From Alisma plantago-aquatica (taxonomy: Eukaryota > Streptophyta > Magnoliopsida > Alismatales > Alismataceae), in the NCBI GenBank assembly GCA_963693085.1, contig OY856410.1, forward strand, positions 1,393,026,863 through 1,393,090,862: 64,000 nucleotides of DNA, read 5' to 3'. Shown here in pieces: positions 30,810-44,710 of this stretch. A program made the translations under genes and the position numbers. Below the pieces are notes generated by a model. It was not told the origin of the DNA. It did no database searches and saw only the letters and a list, made by a program, of their open reading frames with translations. Position 1 is the stretch's first letter. The number at the start of each line of letters is the position of its first letter.

Positions 30810-32944
30810 TGTGACTACCGCTATCAAATCGACAGGCAAATCATCACAGTAATTACACGGAATAACCATTAGCAGTGGATTAACAAAAATTACTAAAAAT
30901 TAAAACCATTTTGCAAAGAGATCCATTGCCAGGAAACTCTTAAAGAAAGAACCAAAGTAATATATACATCATGGTTTATATTGTACATACATTGTACCAT
31001 CTCATCTTGAGGATATCATACACCAGTTGCTTTGCCCAAACATATACATAAGCAACATAAAACCTCAAGGTGTACAAGCCAAAATCTCATATCATTTATA
31101 AAACCATTACGTACCAAGGACCTGAGAGTACATAGACGACACATAGGACTTCTATCTATAAGACACAATAGACAACACACTCAATCTGAGTTGCTACTAT
31201 TGTCCTTGTTGCTGTTGTCCTCCCTCTACAGTACGGTCTCTACCTCCTCTCCGCGTCCACCTAAAAATTTTGAGACCAAGGGGGTGAGACAAAAGTCCTA
31301 GTGAGAGATATAACTCTCCGCCAATAACATTATTATCACATGTAAACAGTATAAAATTGAGCAGAGGATCTTTTGTATTAATAATCAAGATTAATCATTG
31401 TTTATAAGCAGAACATAGCAATATCATCTTTTAAAGCAATGTGGCTATCTATGATAGAGCAATAAATCATCTATTCACTTTATAAAGAATACGAAGAACA
31501 CATAACATCTATCCATTTAAGATGTATAAAAGTAATGTAGCATCAACCAATGTTTCCGTATTCAATCCTTAAGCAAATACATTACATGATTGATTACATT
31601 TTTACAATCACACTTATGCCCTGAGGAGATGAGGTATATCGCTCATGCTCCAAATGACCACGGCTACGTAAAGCATCGATACCATACAAGGTCAAAGGAA
31701 GAGCTGACTTCCAAGACCTCACCTATCTCGGTCAGTATGAGACCACCGACAGTGACATCACGTGTCAAACATGCTATTAGCTTGCCAGGGTATAGTGGCA
31801 TCTTCTCTATAGAGTTACAGCCACAGCATGCACTCTCTTCAGGGAGATCACACAGCAATCCATGGTATATTAATATTGAGTCATGGCATATAGCCATACT
31901 CTTATGATGATGAGGGAGATCACACAGCAATCCATATTTAGACGTAAGGATATTTTTGCCCATTACCCCCACATATTCAAAAATATGCTCTCCGAGTTAA
32001 ACTCATTTCACCATTCAGCAAATTCTAACACTGAATGGATCTATGGCCAAGGAAACTGCATGATAAGGTTCCACTTGATTAATTAGGTGCACTACAATAT
32101 CTTTTAGCATCACCCAAGTTACAAGCATGAATTATATCAGATGCTACAAAGAAAGGTGTAATACATTTATCAAGTACTTTCATAATCTTTGGAACACATT
32201 GAATGCATAACACTCGGGATCTCAGTCCCTTATCACATTACTGGGGATTCTCATCCCTTAACATTATCATCATCACGATTGCTAGATCTGGGTATTCAAA
32301 CCCTTAGTTCATCACTGAACATTGTCACCTCTTATCAGGTAACTATTACCTCTAGGTACTCAGACCCATGTATACATTATACTTGTTGCACAAGTATTTC
32401 ACATGGATCAAAAGGCCCATTTAATCTATATCATATGAAACATCATAGCTCATACCTGGGTATGCTCATCATCTCATGATATCTGCATGGTTAGTATTTC
32501 ATGATAAAACAATATCAAGTACATATCATCACCATGCAATATAAGAGAAATAAAACCTTCCCATTATTAGGTTTAGGGTTTTCCTTTTTAGCCTATTAGG
32601 GTTTCAAGTTCATATTATCAAGAATCAAATCCCTAATTCATAGATCCACATATAGTAGGAGCATACATTGATATCATAAGTATTCAATCATACTTGTTTA
32701 TTCTCATCATTTATCATTAAATGATTATCATACAAAGTATGAGTTTCTCTCTCATCTTCACTAGGATATTGATTACATCATACTTTATTAAGTTAGCTCA
32801 ACCCTTTTCTCAAGGTACATTGACCTACACTTATCAAAATGCATTAAACTCTTTACATCTTAATGTATCATTTGACATAACACACTTCATGTGTTACTCA
32901 ATCAAGTATATCGGATTTGAGGTGCTTATCTCCATATTGGTTTT

Positions 32945-33195
32945 GAGGTGCTTCCACCATGTCGAGCTAGAGGTGTATGCTTACCACCATATCGTCCAAG
33001 AGGTGTGTGCTTACCACCATATCATCCAAGAGGTGTGTGCTTACCACCATATCGTCCAAGAGGTGTGTGCTTATCACCATATCGTGCAAGAGGTGTGTGC
33101 TTACCACCATATCGTCTAAGAGGTGTGTGCTTATCACCATATCATCCAAGAGGTGTGTGCTTATCACCATATCATCCTAGAGGTGTGTGTCACTT
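32945..33195. repeat. 30-bp minisatellite in the solo LTR
   Basis: Seven full 30-bp units start at 32971, 33001, 33031, 33061, 33091, 33121 and 33151, each around AGGTGTGTGCTTACCACC. A partial unit lies on each side. Units differ at 1-4 positions. All frames stay open because the unit is a multiple of three, so the ORFs are artefacts. Confidence 0.95.
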
Positions 33196-33961
33196 ATATC
33201 AGGTTACTCAAGTGTAGGGTTTTGCATATCGGGTTAGACCCTTATGCTCATACCTTTTCAAACCTTCAAAGTATCAACCTACCATGTGTTGAGTGACATC
33301 CTAGACAAATGGTTAGTCCTTTTTCAACCAACCCAAATGTACAAAATGATAGGGGTGTGGGTTCCAAGTATAACGGAGTTCATATCACCATATTGGGTTT
33401 CATTACCATATCAGGTTAGAGGTGCTTCAAGTCGATATCGGTTTGTGCCATGATGATGTCATCATCATCCAGCTCTAGACTTTCATCCATTACTATTCTA
33501 GTTCATGGACAACAATCCTATACAACTATTAGAACTCATAGAATCATCAATCATTCAAGAAAAATCGAAATTAAAAGTAGATCAACAAGTATAGCAAGAT
33601 TGAAGGTGAATAATAACATGATTGGGTTCAAGTTTTATGACCCGCCTCAAGAACAACTTCAAAGATCCAAGCTCCAAATATTCACGTTCCCAAGGTTGAA
33701 TATGAACTTATAAAATATCCAAGACTTGTTCACAACTCCTCTATAAGCAAAGAATCACCATAGATAAGAGCTTGGTGAGGAAGAAAAGAAAGGAAGAATC
33801 ACAACCCAAGATTCATGCTTCAACCAAGGTTGAAGATGACCATGGCATCACCTTAAGCTTAAGGCTCGAGATCCTCCTTGCTCCTCAGCTACTATGTATG
33901 ATATCTAAGAGAAAGAGAGTTGTAGGATTCGAAAAGTTTCACTAGTAGGTGAAAGGAGTGG

Positions 33962-33969
33962 TATATATA
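33962..33969 (-). promoter_or_regulatory. Solo-LTR TATA box
   Basis: TATATATA on the minus strand, about 910 bp from the LTR U3 end. The minisatellite lies downstream of it. Confidence 0.45.
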
Positions 33970-35039
33970 ATTGAGGCTCATGAGAGAGGGTGTATAAGAG
34001 GTGTCATCACCTTATACTACTAGGTGACACATGTCCATGCATGGGTTGACATGTGTCCATACATGCACACATATTTATCTTGACATGAAAAACTCTTGGG
34101 GATAATCTAGGGATAATATTTCGGTCATTAGTTATCTTGTTGAACAAGATATTTCAACCCAACATCACTTTATTCACAAACCGATACAACTTTTCCAAGG
34201 AAAGTTATAAACTAATATCCATCACCTTTTTGAGGTGCTTAACTCATCATGGCCTTTTCCAAGAGTTGATAAAACTATATGGGACCTCCTCTATGGCTTC
34301 TTGGCTGATAGTCACTCCCATATAAGCTCTACAACTCAATACAGCTCATTTTAGAGTTTCAACTATACAACTCTTCTTGGTCTTTTCATCACCAAGAATA
34401 CCATCACTCAAATATGATTCAAACATGGTGCCTCTTTATTTATATCTCCTCTATATGATGATAATATATAGTAGGGACACTATATAGGTGGTAATTTGCA
34501 TATCAACCCTACATTTTGGGTAAATTGCAATTTGCACCAAAATTGGTACACAAGGCACAAGCATTATTCAAACAAGCTCCAACTTGGAACTTAGGCTTTC
34601 CACAAGACACCCCTTAGAATCATTCTCTCTCTTATGATGCTAAAGCACTTGAGTCACGTTCAAAATGTGATATATTGCAATATAACCCCTCATCTTGGGT
34701 AAATTGCAATTTACACCCAAACTATCATATAATGCACAAACAGTTTGCAAATAAACTCAAACTTGAAAATTAAACTATCCTTGAGTCTTAATTACTTTCA
34801 AAATATTATTACAAGTTTATAAATAACTTACTTAATAAAAATTTCCAGGGTTATGGCATAACCCAGGACAGGGATGTTACAATATCAATCATGGTTCTTG
34901 ATTTGGATGCATGACCTTTAATGTGTTTTCTTTGTTCCAATTATTTCTATTATGATGTTACCAATCAATACTCTTACATATAAGGACCGGGTTCAAGATT
35001 CTAGTTCAATTAGTTCTTGTAGGAGTCTATGTTGGATAC

Positions 35040-38000
35040 CAAGTATGGTTCAAGCTAAAAATCACCTGCGAAAATAACAGTATGGAAGATTGAGTGGCAG
35101 AGCACACTACACATAGGACTTTGTAGGGGATTGTTAGTTAATGTTTGTTAGCATGGGTTAAGCATGATGTAACTTGATCCTCGACGGGAAAGACTGTCTC
35201 CATCCCATATAATAGTGAATATGGAATAACTCATGTGGGAGTTCTAATAGAAGTTTGATAAGCCTAGAGGTCCATTGGAAGGTGTTCATGTAACTTGGCA
35301 CGGGAGTTGATTGTCTTCTTCAGAATCTTCATTAGGTCCTTGTTAGTATCTTCTATGGATCCACTTATCTATGACTGGTAGGGTGATGTTCGGTGGTGTT
35401 TGATCCCCAAAGAGGTCAGATAGTCTTTGATGTTTTCAGTTGTAAAGTTTAAACGTTATCAGAAATTATCTTTTATGGTGTCTCATGCTAGATTATGATA
35501 TTGTTCTTGAGGAACTTGCTTACTTGTTGAGCCGAAGTGTTGGTGATGGACACATCTTATACCCACTTTGTGAAGTAGTCTATTACAACTAATATGAAAC
35601 AATTCCCATTTGATGCTTTAGGATTGATTCTCCCAATCATGTTGATTCCCTAAATAGAGAATGGCCAAGGCTAGATCATGTTGTACATCTAATTAGTGAG
35701 TGTATGAATGTAGTCTCCATGGACCTAAAAGGATCAACATTTATAGACATACTAGAAGCAATCTATCTCCATAGTGTTTCAAAAAGTATCCCAAAAGTTG
35801 TATCTTCTTTGCTAGCATGACCTCGCTAATACGTGTACCCCACTATCCTCCACGAACTTCCTTCATGTGTCTTCTTGATGCATCAAAGGAGAGTATGGTT
35901 GTAAGATCTTTGATACATGTGTACTATGCCCAAGACGTACTCCATGGCTAATTGCTTGAGCACATTCTATTATTTTTAGGAGAGGTCTTCCACAATGGCT
36001 TGACTTTCTAGACATTTTTTGATGTCATGGAACCAAGCCTCTCTTCACCATAGATTATGTTATCTATGATGATGCATTGAGAGATAATCTATTCTTTAAA
36101 AGAGAAGGTTTGGTCCCCTTGGATGTTGATCTAGGAAGTGAGGGCATCTAGAGCTTTGACAAATGTATTGTTCTCTCTTATGATGAAGTTGAAGGAGATG
36201 TGTTTGAAATATTGAGCTAGAGAACTAGGTATTCTTGGTAGGGATTAAGTTTTGGTGGTAAATCTTCTAGTTTTTTTAACACAAAATATCACAAGGAAGA
36301 GTTGTCATAAACTCAGAGGTGACATGCCCCTTTCTATCTGGCAAGTTGAAGCCCCGATATGCATGCTTCATAATCAACCACCATGTAGGTGCCATTGAAC
36401 TCCATTCATATTTCCACTGATAGCTATTCCCCTTGGGGGTTTAATTTGAATGATCACTCTATACCATCTCCCTTGAGATTAACTGGACCATTAAATAATA
36501 TTGTCCATATGTTAGGATTTTAAAGATTAACCATGTCGAGTGGGTTGATCATCCCTAAGTCTTCATCTGGGAACTCCTACTCACACATAACTTATTTTGG
36601 GAGTGGGAAATTTCAAGACTAGGGTTTCCACTTTGTCCACCTTCATGGGTATGATAACATTACATGTCAATTGTCTCATCATCCTGTGAGGGTAGGGAAA
36701 TGGCACAAATAGTGGATCAATTTTTGCTTTGTAATCACCTATAGAGAATATGTCATCACACAGTGGTGCAACTACCTTGTTGAATGTATCAAGGCCAGAC
36801 AATCCTTCTCAACTATAGTGTAGTGAGCCTTAGTATCTTTGAACTTCTTAGACATATAGTAGACATCATTCTCACCATCAGTCATGGATTGACTCAAGAC
36901 TCCTCCCATTGATGTTTTGCAGACTGATGATCAAAGGGTGAGCCTGGCATTATTGGTTTTAGTACCAGAGGATTAGCAAGGTAGTCACCGTCTTTCATTA
37001 TTCATTCCATCCCAATTCAAAATTCTTCTTAAGTAACTTGAAGATAGGATCACATATAGGTGTCATCTTAAAGATGAATCGGGTGAAGTATTGAAGGCGA
37101 TTGAGCATGTGTCATATCTCCTTTTCAATTCTAGGGAAGGGAATATCTCTGATAGCTCGAGCTTTCTTGGGGTAGACCTTGATTTGTCTCTGACTAACAA
37201 TGAACCCGAGTAGGTTCCCAGATGTAACCCCAAATGTGCACTTGTCTGGGTCTAGGTGGAAAGATAATAGATGTAGTCTTTGAAACAACTTCTCTAGTTG
37301 TCTATGTGATCTTCAAGATTTTTAGATTTGGCTATCATACCATCTATCTAGACCGGCACATTCTTATGCATCATTTCATGGAACATGGCAATCATTGCTT
37401 TTTTATATGTTGATTCAACATTCTTGAGACCAAATGGCATGAACAAATATCAAAATATTCCCCACTATGTGATGAAGGTTGTCTTCTATTTATCTTCCTA
37501 GAAATTTTAGTCTGGTTGTAGTCAGCGTTATACATGAAACTGATGAGTGCATGGTCAACTATATTGTCAATGAGCACACCTATGTGAGGAAGTGAAAAAT
37601 CATATGTGGGGGTTGCCTTATTGAGATCACAATAGTCTGCACAAATTCATACTTTTTTGTCATTATTTGATACATGTATAATGTTGATGACCATGTAGGA
37701 TAATTGACTGGCTCTAAGAAACCAACATTGTATTGCTTCAAACTTCCCTCAGATCTTAAGACTCCATTCTGTTCACAAGTGTTTAGTTTTTTTCTTGATA
37801 GGTGCACACCACGAAGTTGATGGATTGTGATCTTCTCATCTAATCCAATCATATTCAAGTAACTCCATGCAAACACATTGATGTAGTGGCATAAGAGCTA
37901 TATCGACTAGTCTTCGATACTTTGAGGTAGACGCACCCCAATTTTGACTTTGTGTGGCTCAATGCATGAGCTGAGATTTACCATCTTCGTCTTGTCTTCA

Positions 38001-41000
38001 ATATGAAAAGGTTGCTTCTCCTTCTATCTATGATTTTAGGATGGGAACATATCAAAATCCACATCTTCATTGTTGTAGATCTATGTTGTATCAGTGAATT
38101 AATTAGCAAACTCTTGGATAGCCATCTCATCTTTGACTATCTTTGGGTTTTTTGAGTTTTGTGATTTTTTTTTGGGGGGGGGGGATTTTGATGGGGAGGA
38201 GAGGGATGTGGCAAAGCATGATTAAAAACCATTCCAGGATATCTACCATAGTAGGGTGTCATTTCTATGATGGGCTTTTTAGGTGTAGGAGATGACCTAG
38301 TCCTCAGGATGTTGCGGTCCTCCACACACCAATTCAGGACTTCAACACTCTACATAGGGCATATGAGGGATTGTAGGTCCCCTACAACTTCTATCTCAAA
38401 GATGGCATTGATCCCCACCCCTCAATCATGTTGTTGGCGTCATCATAGTCATCCTAAAAGATGCTATAATCTTCCTTCATGTCTCCAGACATGTAGTCTT
38501 GGAGCCATCTTGGGATGGCCAGTCGGGGAAGATCTAGAGAGGATAATAGACATTTTTTTAGATGGCGACTCCATTTCTTTTGGTGTTGGGTCAGTGATTT
38601 TCACCTTTCCAACATGACCACTGTGGTAATGTTTATTTCTTTCTCTGGTGTCACGATGCTCTGGGCACAACTGGTCAATTGTGGTGATAGGCATGAGCTT
38701 GATTATTTCCTCAGTTGGAGGGATGTTCTTATCATCACAATGTTGGTTGTTTTGGGTGGTCCAAAAGCCCCGGGTGTCTTCAATGATGAGGGAAATCTCC
38801 CCAATGTCAATTTCTATCCTCAAGTAGTTGTCTTAGTTATCATTTTCGAACACTAGGTGTCACAGGGGTGATAGCCTTGGTAGCATTGGATCTTTTGTCA
38901 TTATAGCTATGGTGCACAGGGAGTAAGGATGAGAATTCCTTATGTTCGAGGTTGAGGTCCCATTGGTACAATTCTTTAAGTTGATGCTCTTCATCTAGGC
39001 CAATGTGTCTAGATTTTCTACTCTGAACCTAAGTCATTGGTACACAGTTGAGATATCTTCTCTTGTTCAACTCTTATGTAGTGGGCCACAATATTGATGG
39101 CTTCTAATACTGAATCCACGTGATGATCTGAGGTCATGCATAGGATGGGCCATAGAATTCTAGGCCCAACCCCTTTTATCTTGGAGGAATTCGGATGATC
39201 ATTGTACATCCTTGGGTTTTGACTCCTAGACCTTTATTAGGATGAGTGTGCATCTCCCACAACGGTTTGGGAAAACAGTGTGTCATCATATGTGAGATGG
39301 TGAGATCATTTTCTTCATGGTAGAACATAGATCATGTTGGCAATATGCAACATCTAAAAATGAAATTGGAGATTGGTTCTTCAATGCAAGCTATGAAGTT
39401 GGGACTATCAGTCCAGACTTTGGCAATTTCATGTCCCAACTGATATCAACTTATGATGTAGCAATATGAGAACCACCCTATTGGATGAATCCACAACCTT
39501 TCCAGGGGGTTGAAGTGGGACTCAGCTCCATGACAACAAACAAGACTACAAAGTCTATGTCCCAATTTGTAGCTTGAGAGTGATCTTCTCTAGGGCATTT
39601 TTAATTACTTCATCGAAGTAAGTTACTTTCTTTATTTTCAGCTACATGTCAAAAGGACCCCTTCCTATGTTGATGAATGTTTTAAGGAGGAACACATTGA
39701 GTTATGCTCTACTTTTTTCAAAGAAAGAATGAATCTTGATGTCCTTATAGATAGGCATGATCAAGAGGGGCTTGTTGTGACTCATCCCTTGGGTATCTCA
39801 TCCTTAGAAAACAACATTACGTGTGGGGTGGTGAATAACCCAATGGTGGCAGCAAGCGCTTCTGATGTTACACCTTTTGAGATGTAAACCCCTTATAATA
39901 TCTTTATAACTACTTTTCTATGTTCGGGAATCTTTGCATAACTTCCACTAGAGACACCTCATTCATGTTGTTCTAGAAACTAAATTATGTGTGAGCCTTC
40001 AAGATTGGTTTTGTTGTGAAGTTTGAGAGTGGGCAACACTTTCTTGGTGTTGATTGGAGGAATCCTTTTCTGGCATGTTTTTACGGACTCCAACATATGT
40101 GTTTACCTTATCTTTTCCCTCCATGTAGGTATAGTATCTTTGGACATCCCTAGTGTCATTGTTAGCTTGGGTATTTTAAGCTACACAACCATTATGGGGT
40201 GAGGAATTGAAGTCTGATGAATAATTGATAGGACATGTACTCTAGGTATTCATATTAATCATCCTTTTTGCACTTAGAAAGTTCATTGTATGTTGATTAT
40301 CCTTCTTGTGCTTATGAGATCAGTAGCATCCTCTCTTAGATAGAGGCAACAATCCACGTATTTCATGACCAATTCTTGATGGCTTTCTCCAAGGGAAGGA
40401 TAAGATAGTGTGTTGGATCTTCTGGTGATGATATGACGGCCAAAATGTTGGAAGATAAAGGTACATGTTCTTGTGTGACCATGTTGACCTCACTAGATTT
40501 GATCAATCTTGTAAGGCATGCTTGATTGTGAGAACGACTGTCTTGTGGCCCTTGGCTCTATAAAGTCATAAAAGGTGTTGGCATTGTAATTATTTTGCAA
40601 GGGATTTAGAGGCTCCCTTATAGGTGATGGGTGTTTAATATATGAAAAGATGGAGCTAAGGGAAGCACATACGGGAGTGAAATTCCTTTTCAGTTTAGAA
40701 GTCTCTTTTGACACAAGAGTAGTTGATACTTGTTCTTCTTGGGGGTGATAAGTTACTTGTTTCAAGAGGGTTTCTTGTCAGTGCTTATTGCACTTACCCA
40801 TAGAAATTGTTGGGCAACCAAGAATACTGCAGTGACATTTGCTAAGGTTGGTAGTTGAGTGGTGTTGTCTTAAGTTGATGTTGTAGGGATGTCGTGCCAT
40901 TAGTAGTTTTATATGTTAGAGCTTGAGCTGACGAAATATGGATGCCTATTATTTCCTGTTGGAATGAGTACCATTACCATTATTGAGGTGCTGCTTTGGT

Positions 41001-41980
41001 TTTTGTCCATTTGGACTTTGATTGGACATTGTGAAAGTGGAATGAGGCTGAAAAGTGAGTGATGTGTTATGATAGACCCTTCTTTTGATGGAATTCTTGA
41101 CCCAAAATCCTACTTGGAACGCTTTTGGGAAAGTATGTACCTTTCTAGAGATAACATGGTCAGCAGGGATGATGTCACTTTTGTGATCACCATGTCCATG
41201 GCCTCCTTATCTATGGACTTGAATTCTAGTTGGTCTGTCAACTCTCTTCAACATCTAATAAACTATTAGTAACTCTCTTTTGTCTTCTGTTGAAATGCCT
41301 CTAGGGTTTTATTGGTGAGAACATGGTCTAGATTACAAGCATATTGATCAATGAATCTTTTGACCATATTGGCCCAGGTGGCAATAGTCATTATGTCCTA
41401 CTTGTTTTATCATGCTATTACTGGACCTATCAGGGTTTGGGAAAAGTAGTAGAGCAACACTTTGTCATTGTCTTGAACCTCCACCATGTACAAATAGTAA
41501 GGCTTGATGTGAGTCATTTGATCTCCCTTCCTCAAGTACTCTTAAAACCTGGGCATGTTGAAGTTGTCAGGAAGTTTTGCTTTAGGGAAATGGTAGATGT
41601 CATTGCAAATGTTCAACTATCATTATTTCCTTCTAGTTGCTTGATCTTTTGTAGAATCTTGAAAAAGAATGGATATGTGACAATGTGTTCTAGAATTGCA
41701 ACTTCTTGGTGGGAGGCCACTAAAATTATCACTAGAAGTTTGAATTTTTTTGGTAGCACTAGATATAGTGGTGGTGAGATATTCATCTTTATCACACAAA
41801 CACCATCCTCATCAAGTGATACTATTATTGACAAGAAAGCTTGTGGAAAGGAGCCTTATAAGGGGACCAAATGGTCCCATCCCTTCAAGATGCACTTAAA
41901 ATTTACTTCAATATGTGGGTGTATCCCCCCATGCAGTATGAAGTGTAAAGGTCAAAGTAGGATCTAGGGCCTAGGACAGA
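35040..41980 (-). pseudogene. gypsy gag-pol remnant
   Basis: Read on the minus strand. Gag lies at about 41970-41200 (DNDKVLLYYFSQTL, RELTDQLEF). A G-patch-like protease-linked region lies at about 39540-39160 (PNKGLGV, KGLG). RT lies at about 37900-37000: the AMFHEMMHKNVPV block is intact, but YVDD is replaced by stop-IDG near 37340, followed by LNRLQYFTRFIFKM at about 37100. The integrase core is at about 35680-35460 (ASNGNCFILVVIDYFTKW), and its C-terminal part near 35280-35170 (YSLLYGMETVFPVE). Integrase type and order fit the Tat/Athila branch. Every domain carries stops or frameshifts. Confidence 0.85.
38165..38184. repeat. T9-G11 homopolymer junction
   Basis: Nine T (38165-38173) are followed by eleven G (38174-38184). 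It could be a sequencing or assembly weak point, or a G-rich structure. Confidence 0.9.
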
Positions 41981-42420
41981 AGGATCACAGTTGTTATCTT
42001 GAGGCCCCAATGGTTTGACAACCTAACATTGACTCCTTAAAAGAGGACAACCATAATAAATACTTAGAAAGTGTTCATGATTGCAACAAAGGCAAGGTGA
42101 ATCCCCAGGTAACTTTCATTACAAAAGGTAGCTAAAGCTATGAGTCCCCATAAGTGAGTTAGATCTGATCATCAACACCTATATCTGGGCGAAAACTACA
42201 TAATTCTACTTATTACAAATATTGGGGTTAACCTGAGAGTGGAATGAGTGGAGTGTAGAAATAGAAATTGAAATCCTTGCGGGTGTCCATGCCTCATTCT
42301 TGATAGAAAGTGAGACCAACCTCCACATGAACCAACTCGGGAAAACCAAGATGACGAACCTTTACAAGAAAATGCCCACTCATTCCTCACAAAAACATAA
42401 GTTTTCATACTATGGCGCTA

Positions 42421-42865
42421 AGCATAAATGTCCATGCAAAGCTCCAATTTAAAAAGATCGACAACATGTGGACACATCTCAAAATCACAGAATAGCCCTT
42501 TAAATAGGTAGACATATACTTGTAGTGGATCACAACACCAAAGTGTGTAGCCAATGAATCCAAATGGGGTCTCTCTAACACATGGAGCCTTGGACCAATT
42601 GGGTAGGGAGTTTCCACTTGTACACCCATTACGTGCAATGACTTTAGCACCTAAAGTGACATCCAGGTCCAACATAGCCCAAATCCATCTTCTATCCTAA
42701 AACAAAGATTCCCCTTGTAATATAATGGGTTACAAATGTCCAAAGAGAGGAATCATTTCTTATTAGGAGACTAAGGCAGGTGGTTGATTAAAATGCTTGG
42801 GATTTCAACCTTATAGTTTCAATAAGGAAAGTTGATTAAATTTGATGCATGCATGGGACACACAC
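42421..42865. other. Unassigned sequence between two gypsy-type remnants
   Basis: It probably holds the leader or LTR debris of the gypsy element to the left. No gene or clear terminus was seen. Confidence 0.4.
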
Positions 42866-44470
42866 TTGTGCTAACCAAATTTGCAACACTATTTAACACG
42901 CTCAGAATACTTAAACACTTTCCTACAAGTGCATGGGTTTGTATTATAGCATATAAAGTGGAAAGTTAGGATTTGAACCCAAGGGAGATAGGGGCACTAG
43001 AGAGTAGTTCACTAAAGCTAGGATCCTAAAGTGGAGATTATGGTTAAAGGGTTTGATCTTTAATTTTAAGTTACGCTAGTGCGAGCATGCAATTAAGGAA
43101 AAGGAAAGAACAAAACCTAGATTAACCCTAGCAAGTTAGGTCTATTTAACATAGCAAGGAAAGAAAGCAAGGAATCATGCTAGAAAAATCAAGAAGAGTT
43201 AACACTAAATATCACATTGTCAAAGGGATTAATATAGCAAACTAGAGAGGGAAACCAACTAAACTAGGCTAAAGAGACACTACACTAGCAGTTCATAGAA
43301 AAGAGCAAGGAGAGTAATAGACTAGAAAGTGACTATCTAAAGAAAGCACAAGATACTGAGGACTTGCACTATTCATCCTAGCAATATTGAACTACCATTA
43401 ACAAGTCAAGTAACTAGGAGGACGAGTAAAAGAAACTTACTAAGTAATAATTAACTAAGCAAGAGAGCAAAAGGGCTTTCAAACAATTAATGGAAGTGTG
43501 GGTCATTTGGGGTAATGACTATAAACTAGGTTGGGTTCATGTCATGCAAACATCAATAATCCATTTAGATTATCAAAATCAACATGAAAGTTAGATGATA
43601 GAGAATTTCCCTAAACTACTAATTAGTCATAGATGGAGTAGGGTGTGTATGGAGGAATTAGTCTGTCACCCTCTAGCTAACCTTATGAGGCTCATTTGAT
43701 TAGGGTTTAGGTGGAATTCAACTAATACATAATAGTTCTAAGTTTCTAGGATGGAAGCACTTAGTCCCAATTGGGGGCCAAGGGTAGTAATTGAGGGTGT
43801 AGATGAGAGTTTTACACCTCATGTCAATTCCCATCTAGTCTTTAAGAAGCTCCAAATTAATAGCACTAAGTATCTTCAAGCTAGATACTTATATCTCACA
43901 TTTAGGAGTAGGAGAGTAGATATATATGTAGGAAGATGGATATCTATCTAGGGATCCACTAGTTGGACCTAGGAGCAAATCACAAAATAGCTAAATATAA
44001 ACCATTTCCTCTAGAACCTAGGTGCTTTAAACCATAGAGTAATTCATCAGGAATGAGATAGAAGTAGAATATAACCATTAGCAAGCAAAATCATAGAGTT
44101 TACATATTATTTCCCCCAACATGGTATCAAAGTCACATTTTCAACCCCAAACAGCCCACTAAGGGGGATTAGCTTCTTATAATACAAAAATGGGAGAATG
44201 AAGAAAGAGTAGAGGAGTTAAATGCCATGAATGCTAGGTGATGACTAATTCTTCCTCACCTCCAATTGTATAATCACAAACGCCTCCCTCCTTGGTGGAT
44301 GGCAAGCATGGAAATGTCGTTAGGAATGACCAAAACCCTAGAAAAGTAGGGTTTTGAGGTGGAAGAAGGTGAAAATGGAGTGGGAATAGGTGAAAATGAG
44401 AAGGAGAGGAGTAGGTGGAACCTTCAATGCTCTGAGTGGATAACCTATAGCTCGTAGCCAACACAAATGG

Positions 44471-44478
44471 TTATATAG
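44471..44478 (-). promoter_or_regulatory. LTR E TATA box
   Basis: CTATATAA on the minus strand, with the inverted-repeat cluster beginning about 235 bp upstream. Confidence 0.45.
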
Positions 44479-44710
44479 TGGCTTGGGAAGCATAGGTATG
44501 TTTGGGGGTATTTAGGTAAAATGATCATAAGGAAGCATTAGGGTTTGAGAGGCAGCATAGTTGTTTTGGGCAAAAAGGGTATGGTGGGTGGAACGTAGAA
44601 TAAGTGTGCTAAGAAGGAACGGTCATGGTGGAAGTGGTGTGGGAATTAACCGAGGGTCGTTCTTCTTGTCATGGGCCTTTTGGGCTCTTGACATTATGGT
44701 TGTTTTGGGT

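Larger units (their letters stand above)
30810..34881 (-). mobile_element. Solo LTR, Ty3/gypsy type, 4072 bp
   Basis: It begins TGTGACTACC and ends GGGATGTTACA, with the 5-bp TSD ATATC on both sides (30805-30809, 34882-34886). On the minus strand the LTR starts TGTAACATCCC, as in Tekay/Del-like gypsy LTRs. A minus-strand TATA box lies at 33962-33969. It holds no interior, so it is the product of LTR-LTR recombination. It interrupts copia B. Confidence 0.88.
34887..42420 (-). mobile_element. Decayed Ty3/gypsy interior (Tat/Athila-like)
   Basis: Minus-strand gag to integrase order runs from about 42.0 kb down to 35.0 kb. The matching LTRs were not identified; the left end abuts the solo LTR and old debris. 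The many stops and indels point to great age. Confidence 0.8.

Noticed and set aside
32945..33195. CRISPR-like array of 30-bp repeats, or repeat-protein ORFs
   Set aside because: Units are head-to-tail with no spacers, in a plant LTR. The ORFs exist only because the unit length is a multiple of three.
34887..42420. Endogenous pararetrovirus as an alternative to gypsy
   Set aside because: A retroviral-type integrase block (IDYFTKW context) is present, which caulimovirids lack, and the gag-pol order fits Ty3/gypsy.
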